From SPCO01 sp964427285 (GTDB taxonomy: Bacteria; Chloroflexota; Limnocylindria; Limnocylindrales; CSP1-4), in NCBI GenBank assembly GCA_964427285.1, contig CAYRTS010000007.1:1-64000 (forward strand): DNA of 64,000 nt, given 5' to 3'. Both the position numbers and the translations under genes were made by a program. The notes below the pieces were generated by a model, which was not told where the DNA came from, made no database searches, and saw only the letters and a program-made list of their open reading frames with translations. Below, piece by piece: positions 1-8,306 of this stretch. Numbering within the stretch: the first letter of the stretch is position 1; every line of letters begins with the position of its first letter.

Positions 1-2
1 GT

Positions 3-74
3 GGCGGGCGCGGCGGAAGTGGCGGCGCCAACAAGCAGGTGGTCCGCTTGCCGTTGTCGGCCTTCGGGTCCTGA
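3..74 (+). CDS. C-terminal end of an unidentified protein (cut by window edge)
   Basis: Reading frame 3 is open from the window edge to a TGA at 72-74. It gives a Gly-rich linker followed by a basic and hydrophobic tail ending in RLPLSAFGS. A low-complexity glycine linker next to a varied C-terminus looks like real protein, but only 23 codons are visible and a chance frame in such GC-rich DNA is possible. No family can be assigned. Confidence 0.3.
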   Translation, partial: GGRGGSGGANKQVVRLPLSAFGS

Positions 75-106
75 ATGATCCCGGTGTAGGCGCATGGAAT
101 GAGGCC

Positions 107-116
107 GTCACGTGAC
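107..116. promoter_or_regulatory. Perfect 10-bp palindrome upstream of the first sigma gene
   Basis: GTCACGTGAC is a perfect palindrome about 140 bp upstream of the ECF sigma start, in the only non-coding stretch before that gene. It could be an operator. No promoter hexamers could be placed with confidence, so a role is only a suggestion. Confidence 0.2.
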
Positions 117-255
117 CGTCTCATTTTGCTGTTACGCCCTTGCTCGCAGCTGGCACGACTTCGGCAAGATCGCCGCCCGGGAACGATTCGCCGCGCCATG
201 ACGCCATACCATCCGAGCGCGACCAGGTGGCCGCGCCAGAAGACCCGAGGCAACC

Positions 256-822
256 GTGGACAAGCGTGACCTCGTCGACCGAGCGAAACGGGGCGATCAT
301 GACGCCTTCGCGCTGCTCGTCGGCTCGGCCATCGCGCGGCTGGACGCGGCGGCTCGACTGATCCTCCGCGACCCGGAGCTCGCGCGCGACGCGGTCCAGG
401 AGGGGTTCATCCGAGCCTGGCGAAACCTGCCGGCGCTTCGCGATCCAGACAGGTTCGACGCGTGGATTCGGCGCCTTGTCGTCCACTCCTGCATCGATGC
501 CACGCGGCGCCGCCGGCGTCGGGTGATCGAGATCGAACTGACCCCGATCGACGGCCCGGCGATCGACGACATCGCGTCGGCGATCGCCGACCGCGAGGTG
601 CTGGATCACGCACTTCGCCGACTCGACCCCGAATGGCGTGCGGTTGTGGTCCTCCGTTACTTCCTGGGGATGCCGCTGCCAGACGTGGCGGCGACCCTGA
701 GTATTCCATTGGGGACGGCCAAATCCCGCCTCCATCGGTCGCTTGCGGCCATGCGCGCCTCGATCGAGGCGGACGACCTGGCGGCGGCCCCGAGACCGAT
801 CCCCGGAGGGCAGTTCGCATGA
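256..822 (+). CDS. RNA polymerase sigma factor, ECF (sigma-70 family)
   Basis: This 188-residue protein has the two domains of an ECF sigma factor. Region 2 (about residues 10-80) contains the AARLILRDPELARDAVQ helix and the RDPDRFDAWI segment that contact the -10 element and core polymerase. Region 4 (about 120-175) contains an LPDVAATLSIPLGTAKSRLHR helix-turn-helix for -35 recognition. The start is the GTG at 256; no nearby ATG retains region 2. Its stop overlaps the next gene's ATG (ATGA at 819-822), so the two are translationally coupled. That partner is a membrane-anchored protein placed where an anti-sigma factor normally lies. It is clearly related to the sigma factor at 50965-51516. 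The signal that activates it is unknown. Confidence 0.93.
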   Translation: MDKRDLVDRAKRGDHDAFALLVGSAIARLDAAARLILRDPELARDAVQEGFIRAWRNLPALRDPDRFDAWIRRLVVHSCIDATRRRRRRVIEIELTPIDGPAIDDIASAIADREVLDHALRRLDPEWRAVVVLRYFLGMPLPDVAATLSIPLGTAKSRLHRSLAAMRASIEADDLAAAPRPIPGGQFA

Positions 823-2063
823 TGCCGACCGATCATCTTGAGCGGCAACTCCCGGAGCTCATGACCGAGCTCGCGGAACCGCGGACGCCCGAGTACCTCG
901 ATGACCTCCTCTGGCAGACCGCTCACACGAGCCAGCGGCCTGCCTGGACCTTGCTCGAAAGGTGGATTCCCATGGACGTCACAATGAGCAGGGTGCAGGC
1001 ACCCACACGTGCCCGCTACGTCGCCCTGTTCGCCATTCTGACCCTGATCGCGGTGATCGCCTTTGCCGTCGCGGGCGCGCAACCCCGGGTCCCGCCGCCT
1101 TTCGGCCCTGCAGCCAACGGCGTGGTCGCGTTCACATCGGCGATGGGCGACATCCTCACCGGTAACCCGATGACGGGCGCGACCACGATGATCGTCGGCG
1201 GCCCGGAGCTCGATTCCTCGCCGACCTTCTCGCTCGACGGAACCCGGATCGCCTTTATCCGCAAGGTCGAAGAGATGGTGAGGGTCTTCGCGGTCGACGC
1301 GATCGGCGGTGAGACCATTGAGCTGACGACCGCGCCGCTCCCGACTGTGTCCTGGTTGCGGTGGTCGCCGGATGGCACGCGCCTGGCATGGCTCTCAGGA
1401 GGGAGTCTCTGGGTCGCACTGACGGACGGGTCCGACGCACACCCACTGGACCTGGGCTTGATCATTCGGGAGGAGTTCGCGTGGCGCCCGCCCGACGGCT
1501 CCGAGCTCGTCGTGCGCGGTCTGGACACCGGCAGGGCCGCGACCGGGCTGTTCCTGGTCAAGGCGGACGGATCCAGTGTGCGACCGGTGACTCCGCTCGA
1601 CGGCGGGGACCACGATTACTACTGGGTGAGTTGGTCACCGGACGGCAAGCGAGTCGCGTACAGCGACTGGCCGGATAAACGCCACCCCGTGCAGGTCCAC
1701 GTCCTCACGATCGAAGGGCTCCGGGACGTGGTCCTCAGGCCCGACGCCGGTTCTGAACACTTTGCTCCGGCCTGGTCGCCGGACGGAACGCGGCTTGCCT
1801 TCGTGGTCGGGGGAAGAGGAATCGGCGTGGCGCCCGCCGCCGACGAGTCGCCGCACGTGACCCTCACGGGACCGTCGTTCATGGGTGCCCTCGCTTACGA
1901 TTGGTCGCCCGATAGCAGCGTCATCCTGGCCGTCCCGGATGGGACGGGTGAGCCGTGGCTCTTCGATGCTGCCGGCGGTCCGGCAAGACGCGTGGATTGG
2001 AGCCCGTCCGACTTCGCCAGGAATCGCGGCTCGTGGAGCAACTGGCAGCGCCTGGCGCCCTGA
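819..2063 (+). CDS. Membrane-tethered TolB/WD40-like protein, putative anti-sigma partner
   Basis: This 414-residue protein has a soluble N-terminus (1-65), one transmembrane helix (about 67-87, ALFAILTLIAVIAFAVAGA) and an extracytoplasmic beta-propeller. The propeller carries five PD40-type repeats reading roughly WSPDGTRLAW. The cytoplasmic part has the PxYLDDLLxxTxxxxQRPAW pattern that also occurs, in weaker form, in the partner of the second sigma factor. The ATG at 819 overlaps the sigma stop by four bases. The expected role is to hold the sigma factor at the membrane and release it when the outer propeller senses a ligand or damage. This is inferred from topology and gene order, since no zinc-binding anti-sigma motif is seen. 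Confidence 0.8.
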   Translation: MMPTDHLERQLPELMTELAEPRTPEYLDDLLWQTAHTSQRPAWTLLERWIPMDVTMSRVQAPTRARYVALFAILTLIAVIAFAVAGAQPRVPPPFGPAANGVVAFTSAMGDILTGNPMTGATTMIVGGPELDSSPTFSLDGTRIAFIRKVEEMVRVFAVDAIGGETIELTTAPLPTVSWLRWSPDGTRLAWLSGGSLWVALTDGSDAHPLDLGLIIREEFAWRPPDGSELVVRGLDTGRAATGLFLVKADGSSVRPVTPLDGGDHDYYWVSWSPDGKRVAYSDWPDKRHPVQVHVLTIEGLRDVVLRPDAGSEHFAPAWSPDGTRLAFVVGGRGIGVAPAADESPHVTLTGPSFMGALAYDWSPDSSVILAVPDGTGEPWLFDAAGGPARRVDWSPSDFARNRGSWSNWQRLAP

Positions 2064-2122
2064 GACCAGACAGCCGCCGCGCTTCGGCGCCCGGCGCCAC
2101 CCTCTCGCCGGATCTGCCAAAT

Positions 2123-2283
2123 GTGCACCGGATGCACCTTGGGCTCGGCTCGGTAGCTCCGACGCGTCCGCAAGCCCGCAGGACCGTGCCCATTCACGCT
2201 CAGGGGGGAGCCGCGTGGGGTCCTGAAGGGTCGCGATGCCGGACCAATCACGCTCAAGGTGCACCACATGCACTTTTGGCTCG
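2123..2283. promoter_or_regulatory. Pair of 25-bp operator-like repeats upstream of the GcvT-like gene
   Basis: The 338-bp gap 2064-2401 contains no convincing gene. It holds two direct copies (2123-2147 and 2259-2283) of a 25-bp sequence that agree at 21 positions. Each starts with the dyad GTGCA-N5-TGCAC and ends in GGCTCG. Between and before them a second short motif, TCACGCTCA, also occurs twice (about 2194 and 2248). Paired dyads about 136 bp apart are typical of a looping operator. The regulated gene would be the GcvT-like gene at 2402. No glycine riboswitch core was recognised. Confidence 0.4.
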
Positions 2284-2401
2284 AGGGGCCGATGGCGAGA
2301 AGGGCCAACGAGCACGCGGTCCGGCCGGTGGGACGCGCTCGTCAGCGAAGCCCCTCGTCGCGCTACCCTGACCGTCGCGCGAGCACCGTACCGAGGGCGG
2401 C

Positions 2402-3601
2402 ATGATCCGGACGACTCCCTTCCACGAGCGCACGAGCAAGCTCAACGAGACCGGCCTATGGAGTCATTGGTCGGGCCACCTTGCTGCGGACCGGTACCAG
2501 ATGTCGGACAAGTTCGAGTACTTCGGGGTCCGCAACAGCGCCGGGATCTTCGACTCGTCGCCGCTCTACAAGTACCGGATCCACGGACCGGACGCCGAGC
2601 GGTTCCTGGCCGGCGTTCTGGCCCGGGATATCCGCCTGTGCCAGCCGGGCAACGCCCAGTACACGGCCTGGTGCGATGACCGAGGCTTCGTCATCGAGGA
2701 TGGTGTCATCCTTCGCCACGCCAACAATGACTTCCTGCTCACCGCGGCCGAGCCCAACCTCGCCTACTTCTCCGACCTCATTGGGCGGGATGACGTCCGC
2801 ATCGAGGAGGTCAGCCACAGCATCGGCGTGCTGGCCATCCAGGGGCCAAGATCTCGCGACCTCGTGTCGCGGCTGGTCCCCGGCGCCGCGACGATCCCCT
2901 ACTTCGGGCTCGCAACCGGCAAGATCGCCGGGGCATCGGTGACCGTTTCCCGAACCGGGTACAGCGGCGACCTTGGGTTCGAGATCTGGATCGACAGCGC
3001 CGACGCCCTGAAGGTCTGGGACACCTTGTGGGATTCGGTCGAGGGTCACGGCGTGCTGCCATTCGGGCTGGCTGCCCTTGACATGCTCCGGATCGAGGCC
3101 GGTCTGCTGCTCCTCGACGTCGACTTCGCCAACAGCCGGTTTGGCTGGACCGACGAAGACCGCTCGACCCTGATCGAGCTCGGCTGGAGCTGGATGGTCC
3201 GCGGCCTGGCCGGCGACGACCGCGCATTCATCGGGCGCCGCGCCATCGAGCGCGAACTCGCCGAGGGGACATCGCGCTGGCGCCTGACCGGCCTGATGCT
3301 CGACTGGGCCGAATACGATCGCATCTACACCCAGGCCGGCCTCATTCCGCCAAAGGATCACACCCCGATCCAGGGCGAGATGTTCCTGTACGACGACGAC
3401 GATCGACAGGTTGGCTACACGACGAGCTTCATGTACTCCCCCGTCCTCCAGCGCCACATCGCCATCGCCCGCGTCCGCCCCCCGCTCGCCGCCGCCGGGA
3501 CCAGGGTCCGGCTCGAGATCGACGTGAACCACCGCTACGAGTACATCCCCGCCCAAACGGCTCGCCTGCCTCTCTATAGCCCCACCCGAAAGACGGCCTG
3601 A
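2402..3601 (+). CDS. GcvT/aminomethyltransferase-like folate-binding protein
   Basis: This 399-residue protein has the T-protein fold of the glycine cleavage, sarcosine oxidase and dimethylglycine dehydrogenase family. These enzymes move a one-carbon unit from an amine to tetrahydrofolate. Recognisable parts are the IFDSSPLYKYRIHGPDAERFL segment near residues 50-70, the YTAWCDDRGFVIEDGVI strand with the acidic residue that normally activates folate (about 105), and SRTGYSGDLGFEIW (about 185). The C-terminal GcvT barrel is also present. No lipoyl H-protein or glycine decarboxylase gene is nearby, so it is unlikely to belong to a classical cleavage system. It sits one base before a COG1233-type FAD oxidoreductase, suggesting the two act together in oxidative demethylation of an unknown N-methyl substrate (inference). 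Confidence 0.82.
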   Translation: MIRTTPFHERTSKLNETGLWSHWSGHLAADRYQMSDKFEYFGVRNSAGIFDSSPLYKYRIHGPDAERFLAGVLARDIRLCQPGNAQYTAWCDDRGFVIEDGVILRHANNDFLLTAAEPNLAYFSDLIGRDDVRIEEVSHSIGVLAIQGPRSRDLVSRLVPGAATIPYFGLATGKIAGASVTVSRTGYSGDLGFEIWIDSADALKVWDTLWDSVEGHGVLPFGLAALDMLRIEAGLLLLDVDFANSRFGWTDEDRSTLIELGWSWMVRGLAGDDRAFIGRRAIERELAEGTSRWRLTGLMLDWAEYDRIYTQAGLIPPKDHTPIQGEMFLYDDDDRQVGYTTSFMYSPVLQRHIAIARVRPPLAAAGTRVRLEIDVNHRYEYIPAQTARLPLYSPTRKTA

Positions 3602-3602
3602 C

Positions 3603-5197
3603 ATGACAAAGACCTCCAAGCCGACCAGGCNNNNNNNNNNNNNNNNNNNNNNNNNNNNNNNNNNNNNNNNNNNNNNNNNNNNNNNNNNNNNNNNNNNNNN
3701 NNNNNNNNNNNNNNNNNNNNNNNNNNNNNNGGAGCGGCCATCACCGAAGAGCTCCATCCTGGGTTCTCGTTCACGACCTTCTCGTATGCCCTGAGCCTGC
3801 TCCGACCGGACATCATCCATGACCTGGAACTGACCAAGCACGGCTTCATGCCGTTGCTGATGTCGTCCACCTTTGCCCCGATGGAGAACGGCGACTACCT
3901 CTGGCTGGGCCAGGATCACAACCAGAACCTCAAGGAGATCGCGCGCCACAGCCAGCACGACGCGGACGCCTACGAGCAGTACTCGCATGACATGGAGATG
4001 GTCTGTCAGGCGATCAAGCCGCTGCTGGACGCGCCGCCGCCGGATCTCTTCAGCAGCGACCCGGAGGAGCTCCTGGCGCTGGCCGGTCTTGGCGCGCGAT
4101 TCCGCCGAATGGACAAGCGAGTGCTCCACAACACGGTCCGCTTGCTGACCGGGAGCGCGGCCGACTTCCTCGACGACTACTTCGACTCGGACATCGTCAA
4201 GGGCTATCTCGCGTCGTCGAGCATCATCGGCACGAAGGTCGGGCCGCGCTCGCAGGGGTCAGGCCTCGTCCTGCTCTACCACTCGATCGGCGAGCACGAT
4301 GGGGAGTTCGGCGCCTGGGCCTTCCACAAAGGGGGCAACGGCGGGTTCACCCAGTTGCTGGCGCGGGCGGCACGCTCATTCGGTGCAGAGATCGTGCTCG
4401 AGTCACCGGTCGCCGAGGTGATCACGAAGGGTGGCCGGGCGACCGGCGTTGCCCTCGCCGACGGGACCGAATACCACGCCACGACCGTGGTCAGCGCCCT
4501 CGACCCACGGCGGACCTTCCTGGAGCTGGTCAACCCGCGCGAACTGCCGACAGATCTGGTCGAGGCGATCACCCGGTTCCGCTTCCAGGGCACTTCATCA
4601 AAGGTCAACTTCGCCCTGGATGGGCTGCCGAAATACCCCGCACTCGGCGACCGCGGCGATCAATATCGCGGCTTCGTCAATATCGGGCCGTCGATGGACT
4701 ACGTCGAGCGAGCCTTCGACGAGGCGAAGTACGGCTGGTACAGCTCGCGACCGTACATCGACTGTGCGATCCAGTCGACGATCGATCCGGACATGGCGCC
4801 CCCCGGCAAGCACGTCATGAGCTCGTTCATCGCGTACACGCCGTACCAGCTGCGCGAAAGCGACTGGGATGCCGAGCGGCAGAACCTGGGCGACACCGTG
4901 CAGCGGACACTGGAATCGTTCTTCCCGGGCTTCAGCGACCTGGTGCTCCATCGCGAGGTGGTCACGCCGCTTGACATCGAACGCGTCGTCGGCCTCAGCG
5001 AGGGCAACATCTTTGGCGGCGAATTCCTCGCCCCGCAGATGTACTTCTTCCGGCCGGCGCCCGGCTGGAGCCAGTACCGAACCCCGATCGATGGCTACTA
5101 CCAGTGCGGGTCGGGGACCCACCCGGGTGGCTGCGTGATGGGCGCCCCAGGCAAGTTGGCAGCCCAGCGAATTCTCAAGGACCGTCAGAAGGGCTGA
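3603..5197 (+). CDS. FAD-dependent oxidoreductase, phytoene desaturase-like (COG1233), interrupted by assembly gap
   Basis: The gene starts at ATG 3603, one base after the GcvT-like stop, and runs nine codons before the N run. After the gap the frame resumes with GAAITEELHPGFSFTTFSY and continues to 5197. That segment normally follows the dinucleotide-binding motif in the phytoene dehydrogenase/amine oxidase superfamily, so the FAD-binding GxGxxG lies in the gap. The C-terminus has the usual second FAD contact, YYQCGSGTHPGGCVMGAPG. The family includes carotenoid desaturases and amine oxidases. With a GcvT-like partner and no carotenoid genes, an amine substrate is more likely than a carotenoid. 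The stated gap of 100 does not keep the frame; a missing length of 2 modulo 3 would. Confidence 0.85.
3631..3730. other. Assembly gap 1 (100 N placeholder)
   Basis: Exactly 100 N. The same length is used for the second gap, so this is a scaffolding placeholder and not a measured size. It removes the FAD-binding N-terminus of the surrounding gene, an estimated 140 bp or so by comparison with the usual spacing in the family. Confidence 0.97.
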
Positions 5198-5243
5198 TCA
5201 CCAGCAAGACGATCGCAGGGCGGGTGGGCCTACACTCGCCGGG

Positions 5244-6350
5244 ATGACGATGCGGGTCGGCCGGGCTGTGGAGGTTCAGGCCCCGGTCGACCGGATCCGC
5301 GCCTTCGATCTCGCCCGCGGCCTGGCGGTCGTGTTCATGATCATGGTCCACGTCCTCCGCCACTGGGGCGATCCAGCGACGTGGTCGACGCCCATCGGGA
5401 CCCTCATCAGTTTCTTCGGCGGACCACCGGCGGCTCCAGTATTCATGTTCCTCATGGGCGCATCCATGGCGTTTTCGCGCCGGATCTCGTTCATGTCGCT
5501 CGCACGCCGCGGCCTGGGGCTGGTGGCCGCGGGCTACTTGCTCAATGCGTTCCGGGGCACCGTGCCGCTGTCGGCCGGGCTCGCAGCGGGCATCGTGACG
5601 TCGGAGCAGGTCACGCCCTTCACGCCGTTTTCGCTGCTCACCATGGTGGACATCCTCCAACTGGCGGGGTGCTCGCTCATCCTGATGGCCGCGCTTCGTG
5701 AGGTGGCCCGACCGGGACGCGTCTGGCTGGCCGTCGCTACCGCGATTGTCCTGATCGCGCCGTTCCTTCACGGGCGCGTGACCGGCGTGCCCGTGCCTGA
5801 TGCCCTCCTGGGGATGCTCTGGGCGACGGGCGACAACATCTTCTACCCGGTCTTCCCGTGGCTTGTCTTCCCGCTCATTGGAGCGGTGATCGGGGCTTCG
5901 ATGGTGCAGGTGGAGGCGCGCGACCGACGGGCTGTGCTGCGGCGCGCCGGGGCGATCGGCTCGGGCGTCTGTCTCGCCGGCGTCGCGATCATCGTGGTCG
6001 CCGCGCCGACGCTCGATGTCGTGACGTACTGGCGGCTGCCCCCGGTCCTGGTTCCGGCGATCCTCGGGTTCGTGATTGCGTGGGTCTGGCTGTGTGATGT
6101 CATCGCGCGACGCGCCGGTCAGAGCACCGCCCTTGCGGCGATCTACGACTGGAGCGACCGAGTCAGCGCGATGTACGTCGTCCACTGGCTGATCGTGTCG
6201 TGGGGGATTGCGATCGTCGGTTTCCGGGCCATGGAGCTGGGTCCGGTCCTGGCAGCGACGGTCGTGGTCCTGGTCGCAACCATCGTGCTTGCGCGCTGGC
6301 GGCCGCGCCTCCCGGCACTCTTCGGCCTGGGTGACTCGCGGGCGAATTGA
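5244..6350 (+). CDS. Multi-pass membrane protein, heparan-alpha-glucosaminide N-acetyltransferase-like (DUF1624)
   Basis: This 368-residue protein has about ten hydrophobic helices. It begins with the family motif RIRAFDLARGLAVVFMIMVH (about residues 17-36), where the DxxRGxxxxxMxxxH residues are conserved in DUF1624/HGSNAT-like proteins. These carry acetyl groups from cytoplasmic acetyl-CoA across the membrane to sugars or polymers. A late helix reads MYVVHWLIV, matching the second conserved His region. The family is placed by the N-terminal motif and topology; the acceptor is unknown. It stands 46 bp after the FAD gene and 39 bp before an ABC ATPase, on the same strand, so co-transcription is possible without a clear functional link. 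Confidence 0.72.
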   Translation: MTMRVGRAVEVQAPVDRIRAFDLARGLAVVFMIMVHVLRHWGDPATWSTPIGTLISFFGGPPAAPVFMFLMGASMAFSRRISFMSLARRGLGLVAAGYLLNAFRGTVPLSAGLAAGIVTSEQVTPFTPFSLLTMVDILQLAGCSLILMAALREVARPGRVWLAVATAIVLIAPFLHGRVTGVPVPDALLGMLWATGDNIFYPVFPWLVFPLIGAVIGASMVQVEARDRRAVLRRAGAIGSGVCLAGVAIIVVAAPTLDVVTYWRLPPVLVPAILGFVIAWVWLCDVIARRAGQSTALAAIYDWSDRVSAMYVVHWLIVSWGIAIVGFRAMELGPVLAATVVVLVATIVLARWRPRLPALFGLGDSRAN

Positions 6351-6389
6351 CGCCCTGCGAGATTGCGTCGAATCCGCGATCATCGGGCT

Positions 6390-7427
6390 GTGTCTGCCCC
6401 TGTGTCCGCCGCCAACGCGATCACGGCCGAAGGTCTTGTCAAGATCTATCGAACCCGCAAGAGCGAGGTCCGCGCGCTCGACGGACTGGACCTCGAAGTC
6501 AAGGAGGGCACGGTCCTCGGGCTGCTCGGCCCGAACGGCGCCGGCAAGACGACGGCCGTTCGGGTGCTGGCTACCTTGTTGCGGCCGGACGCCGGGCGGG
6601 CGACCGTGGCCGGGTTCGATGTGGTCAGGCAGGCCGAGCAGCTCCGCCACGTGATCGGGCTGTCCGGGCAGTACGCGGCCATTGACGAGAACCTGACCGG
6701 GCGCGAAAACCTGTACATGTTCGGTCGGCTCTACCAGTTGCCGGCCGCGCAGGCGCGCCAGCGAGCCGCCGAGCTCCTCGAGGAATTCGAATTGACCGAC
6801 GCCGCGGATCGCACCGCCAAGACCTATTCGGGCGGGATGCGCCGTCGACTGGACCTCGGCAGCGCGCTCATCGGCCGACCCCGATTGCTCTTTCTCGACG
6901 AGCCGACGACCGGCCTCGACCCACGCAGCCGCCTGGGCATGTGGGACATCATCCGGGGCCTCGTGCGCCAGGGGACGACCCTCCTGCTGACGACGCAGTA
7001 CCTCGAGGAGGCTGACGAGCTGGCGGACACGATCGCGGTCGTCGACCATGGCCGGATCATCGCGCGCGGCACCGCCGACGAGCTGAAGTCGCAAATCGGC
7101 GGCGAACGGATCGAGGTCGTGGTCCACAGCCGGGAAGCCATTGCGTCAGCGGTTGAGGTGCTGGCGCGCGACGGCGACGGCGCCCCGATCGTCGATGATC
7201 ACACTCGTCGCATCACCGTGCCGGCAACCGGCGGCGCCGCACGGCTGGTCCAGGTCGTGCGCGATCTGGACGAGGCGGGGATTGGCATCGATGACATCGC
7301 CCTGCGCCGGCCCACCCTCGATGAGGTCTTTCTGTCGCTCACCGGCCACGCGGCGGAGGGTGGTGCGGCAGCGGCCTCAGGCGCAGGCTCCGGCGCTTCG
7401 CCCGGCGGGACGGGAGCGGCCGCATGA
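6390..7427 (+). CDS. ABC transporter ATP-binding protein, DrrA (daunorubicin resistance) type
   Basis: This is the nucleotide-binding subunit of an ABC-2 exporter. It has Walker A GPNGAGKTT, Q-loop GQYAAIDENLTGRENL, signature YSGGMRRRLDL and Walker B LLFLDEPTTGLDPRSR. The C-terminal extension after TADELKSQIGG is the accessory domain typical of DrrA proteins, ending in an Ala/Gly-rich tail. I chose the GTG at 6390, about 13 residues before the first beta strand. A TTG at 6363 and a GTG at 6402 are alternatives, and none has a strong ribosome-binding site. Its stop overlaps the permease start (ATGA at 7424), giving a two-gene DrrAB unit. Substrates of such pairs range from drugs to lipids and cannot be read from sequence. 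Confidence 0.93.
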   Translation: MSAPVSAANAITAEGLVKIYRTRKSEVRALDGLDLEVKEGTVLGLLGPNGAGKTTAVRVLATLLRPDAGRATVAGFDVVRQAEQLRHVIGLSGQYAAIDENLTGRENLYMFGRLYQLPAAQARQRAAELLEEFELTDAADRTAKTYSGGMRRRLDLGSALIGRPRLLFLDEPTTGLDPRSRLGMWDIIRGLVRQGTTLLLTTQYLEEADELADTIAVVDHGRIIARGTADELKSQIGGERIEVVVHSREAIASAVEVLARDGDGAPIVDDHTRRITVPATGGAARLVQVVRDLDEAGIGIDDIALRRPTLDEVFLSLTGHAAEGGAAAASGAGSGASPGGTGAAA

Positions 7428-8212
7428 CCGCCGCTATTCGGGACGGTCTCATCGTCACGTGGCGCAATCTCAAGCGCATCCCGCGCATCCCGGAGCTGGC
7501 GATCTTCGCGATCCTCCAGTCGATCATGTTCGTGCTGCTGTTTGCATTCGTGTTCGGGGGCGCCATCCCGCTGCCGGACGGCGGCAACTACCGCGAATTC
7601 CTGATGCCGGGGATCTTCGCCCAGACCATCGTCTTCGCCGCGGCGACGACCACGATCGGCATGACCGACGATGTGAACAAGGGGATCGTCGATCGCTTCC
7701 GGTCGTTGCCGATGGCCCGATCGGGGGTACTCATCGGACGATCGCTGTCGGACGTTGTCTACAACGGCGGGATCCTGATCGTGCTGATGCTGTCCGGGCT
7801 GGCTGTCGGGTGGACCGTTCGGACCGGCCTGCCGGAACTGCTTGCCGGTGTCGGTCTGTTGCTCTTGTTCGCGTTCGCCATGTCCTGGATCGGGATCTGG
7901 CTGGGCCTGTCCGTGCCCACCGTGGAAGTCGCCCAGCAGGTTGGGTTCACCGTGCTGTTCCCCATCACGTTTGTCTCCAACGTCTTCGTCCCGACCCAGA
8001 CGCTCCCGGACTGGCTCCGGCCGTTTGCCGAGTGGAACCCGACGAGTACGTTGAGCGCCGCCCTGCGCGAACTGTGGGGCAACCCAAACCCGTTCGCCTC
8101 GGATAGCTTTCCGTCGCAGGAGCCGGTTCTCGTGACGCTGATCTGGGTTGTGGTGATCGTCGGGATCTTCGGGCCATTGGGCGTGCGCCGCTACCGAAAC
8201 ATGAGTCGCTGA
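7424..8212 (+). CDS. ABC-2 type permease, DrrB-like
   Basis: This 262-residue permease has six predicted membrane helices. It includes the DrrB-type segment NKGIVDRFRSLPMARSGVLIGR after helix two and VSNVFVPTQTLPDWLRPFAEWNP before the last helices. Length and motifs match the ABC-2 family. It is translationally coupled to the ATPase by a four-base overlap and should form the membrane channel of the same exporter. Confidence 0.93.
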   Translation: MTAAIRDGLIVTWRNLKRIPRIPELAIFAILQSIMFVLLFAFVFGGAIPLPDGGNYREFLMPGIFAQTIVFAAATTTIGMTDDVNKGIVDRFRSLPMARSGVLIGRSLSDVVYNGGILIVLMLSGLAVGWTVRTGLPELLAGVGLLLLFAFAMSWIGIWLGLSVPTVEVAQQVGFTVLFPITFVSNVFVPTQTLPDWLRPFAEWNPTSTLSAALRELWGNPNPFASDSFPSQEPVLVTLIWVVVIVGIFGPLGVRRYRNMSR

Positions 8213-8306
8213 GCTGGCGGCTGGGTCGTCGGCCCTTGAACCGTTTCGACGCCGCGGCTACACCGGGCTCGCAGCGTCGACCGCGGCCGCGGCCTTCTCC
8301 GGGAAC

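Noticed and set aside
163..179. Sigma-54 promoter (TGGCAC) before the first sigma gene
   Set aside because: The -12 element reads CGGCA in place of TTGCA, so the match is half only.
2064..2401. Glycine riboswitch upstream of the GcvT-like gene
   Set aside because: Neither the conserved aptamer cores nor a tandem aptamer layout is present; the repeats there are protein-operator-like dyads.
5175..7127. 650-codon open frame on the minus strand, and similar long frames opposite other genes
   Set aside because: They lie antisense to well-supported genes, are rich in Arg, Asp, His and Gly, and show no domain; they are a by-product of high GC content.
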